A stretch of DNA of 64,000 nucleotides. Origin: Spongilla lacustris (Eukaryota; Porifera; Demospongiae; Spongillida; Spongillidae). The translations under genes were made by a program, and so were the position numbers. The first letter of the stretch is position 1. The number at the start of each line of letters is the position of its first letter. Under the pieces are notes generated by a model. That model searched no databases and was not told the origin of the DNA. It was given only the letters and a program-made list of their open reading frames with translations. The DNA is taken from NCBI GenBank assembly GCA_949361645.1, contig OX442434.1, positions 5,415,924 through 5,479,923 on the forward strand, given 5' to 3'. Shown piece after piece: positions 12,801-24,800 of this stretch.

Positions 12801-15800
12801 TGTACAGGAGTGTGTGTAGGGCTTTATACAGGAGTGTGTGTAGGGCTTTATACAGGAGTGTGTGTAAGGCTTTGTACAGGAGTGTGTGTAGGGCTTTGTA
12901 CAGGAGTGTGTGTAGGGCTTTATACAGGAGTGTGTGTAGGGCTTTATACAGGAGTGTGTATAGGGCTTTGTACAGGAGTGTCACCTCTCCTTGTTCCAAT
13001 CCCTCCCCCAATCCATACTGCACGCACCATAATGACTAATTTAGCTAATGCATAAAATCACAGGAGAGAAAAATATTAACTCAGTGAGAAAAGGATACGT
13101 TTATTCAGTAACACATACATGTACAGTTATCATTTGTGCAGTAACATGTAACTATTTCACATACCTGTGTGGCTGCAGTGTGGGTTCTCCAACTATACCC
13201 AACACAGCACCTACTCAAAAGAGGAATGTCCTCATCAGTAGAAGCCTAGATAAGGTCAGTAATGGCTTAAATTATAAATGTTGCCTAATCAATGTTAACC
13301 AGGCCAGCCATCTAATTAGTGCCCACCTGCCCAACCACCTAATTAGTGCCCACCTGCCCAAAGTGAAGTTCTTCTAGTGTATCGTTGCAGATGAGGTAAT
13401 GGTTGAAGAGCATCCCCCTTGATGATGACACTCCCCTCACCACCTCCAGAGCGGCAGTCAGGGTGTGGACCAGACCCTGACTGACCCTCACAGTGGAGAG
13501 ATCCGTAGCCAAGGAAACTGCATAGCTTGATGGCACCTTGGCCAGATGGTGTTCAGGTATCTGCACCCAAAGGTGAAGGGGAGGAGGGGAGTGTGAGGTA
13601 CTATGTACCATGCATACCATTCTTAGTGTCCACTAATGGCCAGACAATTTGTACTGCCTCTGTGTGTGCAAACCATCACCAACTCAAAAACTGTAAAACT
13701 GCCATGGCAATGAGGCGTACCCATGGCGATGAGGCGTACCCATGGCAATGGGGACACACCCCCCAAAATAGCTACAATTCCTGGTCAGGTTGGTAATTTT
13801 CTGCAATGTCTGTGACTTCCCTATCAGGCAAAATGGATTGAGCCACTCACTACAGACAGGTACCAAAAACTGTGGGTACTGTGGGTAGCAGCCACCTATA
13901 TAGCCATAGCCCTATATGTGCAAATTCCTAAGATGCCCACACTCAGGCCTCAGTACATACATGTACATGTGAGCCCTCATGGTTAATGAGGTCTGTGCAC
14001 ATGTGCTAATGAGGTCTGTAGACATGTGCTAATGACACATGTGCTAATGAGGTCTGTACACATGTGCTAATGAGGTCTGTACACATGTGCTAATGAGGTC
14101 TGTACATATGTGCTAATGAGGTCTGTACACATGTACTAATGAGGTCTGTACACATGTGCTAATGAGGTCTGTACACATGTGCTAATGAGGTCTGTACACA
14201 TGTGCTAATGAGGTCTGTACACATGTGCTAATGAGGTCTGTACACATGTGCTAATGAGGTCAGTGTGTAGACCTCATTAGCACATAAACACATATGCACA
14301 GACCTCATTAGCACATGTCCGCATGCTAATGAGATGCGGTAAATGCACATCATAGGCCTCCAAATGCACTGGCAGCAGATGCAGGTACACATGTATAATG
14401 TACCTGTAATGGCTTTATCTCCATGGAGACTGATGTGGGGAAGATGGCAGTGCGCCAGGTTAGGTCCCGAAAATCCATGAACTCAAGTCCACACAAGCAC
14501 TTCAGCTGATAAAGTAGGCAGTAAAGAGGAGGGGTAGGTGGTGGTAAGGAGAAGATGCAGTAAAAGAAGGGGTAGGGGTAGGTGGTGGAGGTGGTAAGGA
14601 GAAGCGGCAGTAAAGAGGAGGGGTAGGTGGTGGAGGTGGTAAGAGGAAAGACAGTAAAAGAAGGGGTAGGTGGTGGTAAGGAGGAAGAGACAGTAAGGGG
14701 AAGAGGTGATACATGTAAGGGAAGAGGTGGTAAGAGAAGGAGGAGGTGGCAAGAGGGAGGATGATAAGGAGGGGTGGTAAGGGGGAAACCGGTAAGGAGG
14801 AAGAGGTTGTAAGGGGATGAGGTGGTAAGAGGGAGATTAAGAGGGAGGTGTTGAGGGAGTTTGTAAGAGGGAGGAGGTGGTAAGAGGTGGTAAAGAGATC
14901 CATAATGTAGCACTATCAGCTGGTTAGTAACACAAACCTCAATGCAAGCACTGTCATTGCTATGAAGTCTTATATCTGCTTTGATTTGATGCACACCACA
15001 CCTCATCAATTCCTGTGTGAGGGGTGTGTCACTGATTGTGTACTGATGAAAGGAAGAGACTGGGGAAGAGAAGCATCCACATCATTTATTTTACCCATCT
15101 AATCTTGGTCCCCAGACCATCCTAAGCTCTTTAGTTCTCAGCCCCAATATTATGCTTCTTACAAGTACACATCATTTCATATACAGTCCCCAGTCCATCA
15201 ATATGCAGTCCCCAGTCCATCAATATGCAGTCCCCAGTTTCATACAAGAATATCAAGTAGTGTATTCATACAAGAATATCAAGTAGTGTATTCATACAAG
15301 AATATCAAGTAGTGTATTCATACAAGAATATCAAGTAGTGTATTCATACAAGAATATCAAGTACATGTAGTGTTTTATACAAGAATATCAAGTAGTGTTT
15401 CATACAAGAATATCAAGTAGTATTCATACAAGAATATATGTATGTGTATCAACAAATGGTTAGAGGCTCCATGGCACTGCTACCAGCTTAACTACATCTG
15501 GTAAGTAAATCATGTGTACCCTTTGTCACTACATCTGGTATGTATCATGTCTGACTGTTCCCATTGCCAACAAGTGTGCTAATTTAGTTTCCACCCGATC
15601 TTTTAGTCCTCAGTCCATTCTTACCTTCCCCAGTTCTTCCCATATGCAAAAGGTGTAGTTCGGCCTCCTTGCAATGTAGGCAGACCACACATGTGTCGAT
15701 CATTGAGCGGTCAAAGTAAGAGTCTACCCTCACACAGGCCACCAGTGACAGTGGTGATAAGATGGAGGAGATGACAACATGAGACTTTATTTCATCAGAT

Positions 15801-18800
15801 ACATCCACCCTTGAGAAGGAGCGGGGGAGGGGGAAGGAGGAGGGGGGAGATAGAGGTGGGAGGGAGAGAGATGGAATACAAAGTATGCATATGTTCCTGC
15901 CATTATAACTACACTGCTCAGTAACCTCCCCTCAACCCTCCAGTACACTTGTTAATAAACTTACTAAACTTCCTTGTTAATAATAAGCTAAACTTACTTG
16001 TTAATAAACTTACTAAACTTAATTGTTAATAAACTTACTAAACTTAATTGTTAATAGACTTACTAAACTTAATTGATAATAAACTTACTAAACTTACTTG
16101 TTAATAAAGACCTCGTCTTCTTCCACCTCAGTCCACTGGAATGCACACAAGGATATCCTCCATCTTCTATATGACAGCAGTCTGCAATCCCCTCCATCCT
16201 CTCTGCCCCCTCCTTCCCTGCTTCCTCCCCCTCCAGTGGGTGTCACATCAATGATGGACTCGCTGGTCTCAGTGACATTGAATCTGCACATGGTGAGGTA
16301 ACAGGAAGACACCTCGTCCCATGCCTGAAGCTGGCATTCAACCTGTTGAGAGCAGCAATATTCAAGAGGGGGCCATGTATGTGTACTCTAGAGGGCCATA
16401 CTCCCAGAGAAAGGGCCATATTTCCAGAGAGGGCCATACTCTCAAAGGGGGCCATATTCCCAGAGGGGTCCATACTCTCAAAGGGGGCCATATGCCCAGA
16501 GGGGGCCATACTCTCAAAGGGGGCCATATTCCCAGGGGGGCCATACTCTCAAAGGGGGCCATATTTCCATAGGGGGCCATACTCTCAAAGGGGGCCATAT
16601 TTCCAGAGGGGGCCATACTCTCAAAGGGGGCCATATTTCCAGAGGGGCCATACTCCTGCTCGAGGGGGCCACACTCCCATAGGGGGTCAATTACTCAAGA
16701 GGGGAAGGAGGAAGGTGGGGGGGATGGTCATTATATGTACATGTACAGAGGGCAATATATCATGTAATATGCCATATGGTAGTAGAGAGTGGAGGTGACA
16801 AGGGAGGAGAGGGAGGAGGTAGCTTGGACTCCAAACTTTCCAAATTTTACTTAGAACTGTCACTCCTGTTGACGTGCAAATAGTTTTTAAACTCTAAAAA
16901 TAAACAAACATTTTCATATGGAAAATTATTTGCCAAAACAGAAGCCATTAATCTGTTACATTAACTAACTTCCTTTGAATAGACCACACATACATAAAAA
17001 TCAAAACTGAAACCTTATGAATTTTCTTTCATTTATGCCCCATAGTTAATAATATGCTGCCAAAATGGCTGCCAGAAGTGTTCCAGTTGCAGTTTGTCCA
17101 AGAACAGTTATTGATCATTACAAGTACGTTGCGAATGCTCACTATGATAAATAAGGCACTGCTAAGCAACTTCATGGAATTATCCAAGGGTGCAAGGTAG
17201 CAGATTGATTTGAAAGACCTTCAGAAAATTAAGCAAGTGTTAACGTCTACATTAACAGCGACTGGTTAATCTGTGATCAAAACCACTAGTAAATCTCCCT
17301 CCAAAATTAAATACACTGCCCAATCCAAAAATCAAGATTTTGAACTCGACAATACGATTAGTGATGACAGCTTGATCCTTGACATTAGCAATGTTACTAA
17401 AATTAGTCGTTATTTAATCTTGATTCAGTGGTTTGTAACTAGTTAAAATTAATAAATTTCAAACAACAGGTAAATTATAACATAATGCTTCAAAGAGGTG
17501 GTTGAAGGTTATTAATTCACTTGAATTAATATTATTTAAGTTACTTACATGTAAATACAATGTAGATTGCGCTTCCCACATTAGAATTAAATAACTACTT
17601 ATAGTTAATAACACTGAATACCCCGGGTCAACTCATATGCCCATCTTAGTGAGGATAGGGGGCATTCCCCACCCCTCCTACCCTCTCCTTCCATGCATAA
17701 CCTCTGGTCCATTGATAATGCTTATCTTAATAGTAACATAGAAGGCACACAGGGGACACTCCCCACCCCCTCATACCCTCCATCTTAGTGGGCACAGGGA
17801 ACACTCCCCACCCCCTCCTACCCTCCATCTTAGTGGGCACAGGGGACACTCCCCACCCCCTCATACCCTGAGGTCCACAGGCACATCCCCCTCTGTGGTG
17901 ACACAGAAGGGTACGGGGGACACCTTCAGTCTGGTGACAACACGAGGCTCTCCATAGCACCACGACATCCCTGCTGCCTCACCCCCAGCGCCGCCCAGGT
18001 GGAACACCACCTCATGGGGACCAGGCGAGGGGGCAACAGAAGCATCTGAGGAGGAGCAGAGGGCAAGGAGTGCTGATGAGGAACGTGTGACAATAGGTAC
18101 ACATACATGTAGGTGAGGTGAGGAGCATACTTGCACATGCTACACGCATGTACATACACAACACACGTGTACGTGCATGTGTATGTGCACACAAATACAC
18201 CTACACATACACACACCTCACACATTACACATACACACACCTCACACATTACACATACACACACCTCACATTACACATACACACACCTCACACATTACAC
18301 ATACACACACCTCACACATTACACATACACACACCTCACACATTACACATACACACCTCACACATTACACATACACACACCTCACACATTACACATACAC
18401 ACACCTCACACATTACACATACCCACACCTCACACCTCACACATTACACATACACTACACACCTCACACGTTACACACATACACTACACACCTCACACAT
18501 TACACACATACACTATACAGTACCGATGGCACTTGTTATGAACGTGAAAGGGCTCGTCTTCAGGTCATCTGTGGAGTGGACCACTTCGCTCTTCCTGGTC
18601 ACCTCCACACGGCCCACATCACCTGACCTGGCTTTTTGCAGGGGAGAAAGCATTTCAGTAGCAGCATGGGCAAGGTTGCTTAGCAACAAGATGCCCCTCT
18701 GGCTGAGCTGAATGTTCAGAAGATCACATCTTGCATCAATCTTCATAGAGGGTCTAGTGTGGGTGGCAGAGTGGAAGTGTGGGGGTGTGGTAGTGGGAAT

Positions 18801-21800
18801 GTGGGTGGAAGTGTGTGTGGGAATGTGGTTGGGTGGAAGTGTGTGTGGAAATGTGGGTGGAAGTGTGTGGGAATGTGGGTGGAAGCGTGTGTGGGAATGT
18901 GGGTGGAAGTGTGTGTGGGAATGTGGGTGGAAGTGTGTGTGGGAATGTGGGTGGAAGTGTGTGTGGAAGTGTGTGTGGGAATGTGGGAATGTGGGTGGAA
19001 GTGTGTGTGGGAATGTGGGAATGTGGGAATGTGGGTGGGTGCGGGGAGTGTGGTGATGGGTTTAAATCTGGACATTCTCTTCTCTTACAGGTCCAGGTTA
19101 GATGTAGGGGAGAGATGCACCGTGGAGACAGTCCATTGCATAGGAAGGACCAAAGGGATCACATGACCTTCACATAACTGTGATAGGAGGAGTCCACTGA
19201 TAGTGAAATGTCCTCCTGTCAGACATGAGCTCTTGTTAAATACATGTGTGTACACACAATGGTGTCTTAATGCCATCTAATTGCTCTTACAGGCTGAGTA
19301 AATTTACCCCCTACCCCATGCTAAGAATCGTGGTTGTGTTTGGCCCATAATGGGGGCAGGCGACAGCCGCAGCCAGGCATGTAGCAGCTGTGCCTCGTAC
19401 CACTGGGCCTACAGGGACCAATGGGTGACGCTGGTCACCATTGGGTCGGCCTGTGTCCCAAACCAAGACGCTGGTCATGGTTTGGTGGCTGTCCCAGGGT
19501 AGAAGCCCGGAGGGTGTCGCCCACCATTGATCAAAATGCATATATGTACATGTACACATTGAAATACATAATAGAGAGAGGGGAAGAGCGGAGGGTGGGT
19601 GAGCAACTGGCCGCAGTCAAGGCTATGACTGGAGTGCTGCCCCCATGGAGCCCTCGCTTAAATACAATGCAAACATGTAACCATATCGACAACAGTTTGG
19701 GATGATTTGATTGGATAGGGGGTGTTATGGGGAGAAGGACGCCCTGCAATGCTATTGGGCACTCATGCACAGCATAGGATTGGGTAGGATCATTCATTGC
19801 ATGCATCTGCCAAAACATATGTTTACATCTGGCCTTAGCAACGTCACTATAGTCAGCTTAGTAACGCTATATAACACAGAGCAACTCTCTGCATTAAACT
19901 TAGTTTACTACCACTGTACCTAAACTTTACCTAATGATCCAATTCCTTTATGGAATACAGGGCTTATTGGTAACATGTGGTAGATACTGTACATTTACAT
20001 TTATATCATGACTAATTTATCTGTGAGAAGCTTACAGGCACCTCCAAGTGAGACCATTAGATAACCACAAGACCCTTGTGTGTGTGCACATGACAAATGA
20101 CTAATATCATAATCATTATGATGAGCACATGACCACAAGATGATGAGCACATGACCACAAGATGATCAGTACATGAAATGATCACAAGATGATGAGCACA
20201 TGGCCACAAGATGATCAGTACATGACCAAATGACCACATGATGAGCACATGACCACAAGATGATGAGCACATGACCACAAGATGATCAGTACATGACCAA
20301 ATGACCACATGATGAGCACATGACCAAATGATGACCATAAGATGAAATGATCACATGATCACCATGATGAGCATACAACGACAAAGTGATATAAGATGAC
20401 CACAATGATCATCAAGACATGATGATCGTAACATGGGCAATATGACAACCTTCATGACAGCCATCGACTGATGCACTGCGATGGAGGTATATATGTATAT
20501 GTATACCTAGGTATACATGTGTATATGTGTACCTGCACATGTATACTTTGTATAGGTGGGTACCTACACATGTAGGTGGGTTGGGTCATGTAGATCCATA
20601 CCTTCAGCCTCAGAGAAGGTGAAGTCACACTGGTTCCAAGCCATTAACACACCTTCCTCAACATTTCTAATCAAGGCAGCATTGTTATCCAAGGTACCCT
20701 TGCTTTGCAAAGATGGCAAGGTATCCACAGCTGTATCAGAAGGAAGCCAGAATTCCACGAGGACTTGTGTAGTTGAGAAGGTAAGAAGTGTTGTTGACTT
20801 CTCTGATAAGGAACCTCTGTTAGTCCCTTGTCTCTGCTGGAGGTGCATGTCCTCCTGTACCATTGAATGGCGGTCACCAAGTGAAGGTATGTGGCTCTTT
20901 ACAGCAGAAACCATGGCAACGCATAATGCCAGCAGCTGCTTCACCAAGGAGGGCAATAAATAGACTTTTACTGGTCGCTTAATGGTGAAAGAAATTGCTG
21001 AAGTATGGAACAAAATAGGACAGAACTTTCTATGAGCATGATGAAACCAATACCTGCTATACCACAACCAGAGGACACACAACCAGAGGGCACACAGCCA
21101 GAGGACACACAACCAGAGGACACACAACCAGAGGACACACAACCAGAGGACACACAACCAGAGGACACACAACCAGAGGACACACAACCAGAGGGCACAC
21201 AACCAGAGGGCACACAACCAGAGGGCACACAGCCAGAGGACACACAACCAGAGGGCACACAACCAGAGGACACACAACCAGAGGACACACAACCAGAGGG
21301 CACACAACCAGAGGACACACAACCAGAGGACACACAACCAGAGGGCACACAACCAGAGGGCACACAACCAGAGGGCACACAGCCAGAGGACACACAACCA
21401 GAGGGCACACAACCAGAGGACACACAACCAGAGGGCACACAACCAGAGGACACACAACCAGAGGACACACAACCAGAGGGCACACAACCAGAGGGCACAC
21501 AACCAGAGGACACACAACCAGAGGGCACACAACCAGAGGACACACAACCAGAGGACACACAACCAGAGGACACACAACCAGAGGACACACAACCAGAGGA
21601 CACACAACCAGAGGACACACAACCAGAGGACACACAACCAGAGGACACACAACCAGAGGACGCACAACCAGAGGACACATAATCAGACGACATTTTAAAG
21701 TGACTATTACTAATCATAAAAAAAACATCAATAGTCTTACAGGTGGTAGACCGTTGCTGTGGTAATGAGGCATGCCACTGAAGAACAAGGAAAGATGGTG

Positions 21801-24800
21801 GCAGAATGTCACTTTCTGGTACCCAGCCCTTTCGTGTCTGCAACAAGCATGTGGGCAGGGCTTGTAGCATGACTTGAGAATCTTGGAGAAACACTAGGTC
21901 TGGGAACAATTTAAAAAATATTTTTAAATTGGCCAATAGAGCACTATTGAAAGTTTATTCTTCAACACACCCGCCCCCACTTACCAAGTGCAGAGGGCTT
22001 TGAGCAACAGTTGGCAGCTGCATTGAAACAAGAGAGCTCTCCAATCATGCCATCTTGGTTCAGAGTCAATGCCAGCACAGTATTGAAGAGGGACACCTGA
22101 AGCATGGGGACGATGAATGTTCCCAAGGCGGCCACAGGTTCCAAGGACAACACCACCACTGACAACGCTCTGGCTGTCAGTAGTATCTGAAGTGGGTTGG
22201 GCTCCATCTCTATGGGTACAGGCTCCACCTCTATGGCTGCAGGCTCCACCTCTATGGCTGCAGGCTCTATTTCTATGGCTACAGACTCCACACACACAGG
22301 TGCACCCTTCGAAAGAAAATTTGTTGACAAGACGTTGCACACGCACATGACCTACAGGCAGAGAATTGTAGCAGGTTAGTCACATGACAAAGGTTAGTCA
22401 CATGACAAAAGTTAGTCCCATGCCATAGGGGGGACATCACCATCTACTCCCTCAGAAATGGTTGTTTTATTTGAGCATTTACATGCAAGTTCCATGGTGT
22501 TAGAAAATGACATACATGTACATGAAACAGTGCCTGCTAAAAAGTAAATACAGTTTTTGAGAAATACATGTACATGTGCATGTATTCACAACAGCTCAAA
22601 GTTAAACATCAGAGGAGAGCAGGTCAGGCTAATAGAGTTGCAGGTGACCATGACCCAGATAAGGGTAGGCTGATAGAATGGCCATGTAAGTGGGGGCTTT
22701 GCTGCAGGTGACCATGACCCAGATAAGGGTAGGCTGATAGAGTGGCCATGTAAGTGGGGGCTTTGCTGCAGGTAACCATGACCCAGATACACAAGATGGA
22801 GCTCAGAGCAAAGCAATGAAAAGCTAAGTTTACATGTAGCCAAAATAGGGAAGGGATGAGTGAGGAAGGGAGGGATGAGTGAGAAAGGGAGGGAGGGAGG
22901 GATGAGTGAGGAAGGGAGGGAGGAAGGGATGAGTGAGGAAGGGAGGGAGGGAGGGAGGGGTGAGTGAGGAAGGGAGGGAGGGAGGGATGAGTGAGGAAGG
23001 GAGGGAGGGAGGGATGAGTGAGGAAGGGAGGGAGGGAGGGAGGGATGAGTGAGGAAGGGAGGGAGGGATGAGTGAGTGAGTGAGGGAGGGAGGGAGGGAG
23101 GGAGGGAGGGAGGGAGGGAGGGAGGGAGGGAGGGAGGGAGGGAGGGAGGGAGGGAGGGAGGGAGGGAGGGAGGGAGGGAGGGAGGGAGGGAGGGAGGGAG
23201 GGAGGGAGGGAGGGAGGGAGGGAGGGAGGGAGGGAGGGAGGGAGGGAGGGAGGGAGGGAGGGAGGGAGGGAGGGAGGGAGGGAGGGAGGGAGGGAGGGAG
23301 GGAGGGAGGGAGGGAGGGAGGGAGGGAGGGAGGGAGGGAGGGAGGGAGGGAGGGAGGGAGGGAGGGAGGGAGGGAGGGAGGGAGGGAGGGAGGGATGAGT
23401 GAGGAAGGGAGGGATGAGTGAGGAAGGGAGGGATGAGTGAGGAAGGGAGGAATGAGTGAGGAAGGGAGGATGAGTGAGGTGATCTAAACTAGTAGGGAGT
23501 GTTGTTCACTTAAAATGCATTGGAAGTCACTGCATTAAAACAAATTGAAAAACCAAAACTCAAAGGTTCATGCAGAGGGGAAAACCTCGGTACAGTACAG
23601 ACCTGCTCCATCCCAACCACAAGACTGGCTTCAGTGTCAATGTTCACTTCAAGTGAGCAGCCACAGGCCAAGACCCCAACCTATGAAGTGGAGTGGAAAA
23701 GGGAGAGGAGAGACAGGGAGGTAATGTACAAAGGGGTGAATAGGAGGGGGTGAGAGGAAGGAGATGAAATGTAGAGGTGGAGGGAAGAAGAGGAAGGAGA
23801 GGAAGGAGAGAAGGGAAGAGGAAGGAGAGGAGGGAAGGAGAGGAAGGAGAGGAGGGAAGAAGAGGGAAGGAGAGGAGGGAAGAAGAGGAAGGAGAGGAAG
23901 GAGAGGAAGGAGAGGAGGGAAGGAGAGGAAGGAGATGAGGGAAGAAGAGGAAGGAGAGGAGGGAAGATGAGGAAGGAGAGGAGTGAAGAGGAAGGAGAGG
24001 AGGGAAGGAGAGGAAGGAGAGGAGGGAAGAAGAGGAAGGAGAGGAGGGAAGGAGAGGAAGGAGAGGAGGGAAGAAGAGGAAGGAGAGGAAGGAGAGAAGG
24101 GAAGAGGAAGGAGAGGAAGGAGAGGAGGGAAGGAGAGGAAGGAGAGGAGGGAAGAAGAGGAAGGAGAGGAGGGAAGAAGAGGAAGGAGAGGAGGAAGGAG
24201 AGGAAGGAGAGGAGGGAAGGAGAGAAAGGAGAGGAGGGAAGGAGAGGAAGGAGAGGAGGGAAGAAGAGGAAGGAGAGGAGGGAAGAAGAGGAAGGAGAGG
24301 AGGGAAGGAGAGGAAGGAGAGGAGGGAAGAAGAGGAAGGAGAGGAGGGAAGGAGAGGAAGGAGAGGAAGGAGAGGAGGGAAGGAGAGGAAGGAGAGGAAG
24401 GAGAGGAGGGAAGGAGAGGAAGGAGAGAAAGGAGAGGAGGGAAGGAGAGGAAGGAGAGGAGGGAAGGAGAGGAAGGAGAGGAGGGAAGAAGAGGAAGGAG
24501 AGGAGCGAAGAGGAAGAAGAGGAGGGAAGAAGAGGAAGGAGAGGAAGGAGAGGAGGGAAGGAGAGAAAGGAGAGGAGGGAAGGAGAGGAAGGAGAGGAGG
24601 GAAGGAGAGGAAGGAGAGGAGGGAAGAAGAGGAAGGAGAGGAGGGAAGGAGAGGAAGGAGAGGAGGGAAGAAAAGGAAGGAGAGGAGGGAAGAAGAGGAA
24701 GAAGAGGAGGGAAGGAGAGGAAGGAGGAAGAGGAAGAAGAGGAGGGAAGGAGAGGAAGGAGAGGAGGGAAGGAGAGGAAGGAGAGGAGGGAAGGAGAGGA

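Noticed and set aside
14350..15009. Minus-strand 219-residue Pro/Leu/Tyr-rich frame
   Set aside because: It joins two true VPS13B exons (20 and 21) through a purine-rich intron repeat; the middle is not coding.
21005..21682. Plus-strand 225-residue frame of [10 protein letters not shown] repeats with an ATG
   Set aside because: A 15-bp minisatellite keeps all frames open; it lies antisense in a VPS13B intron and has no splice or promoter support.
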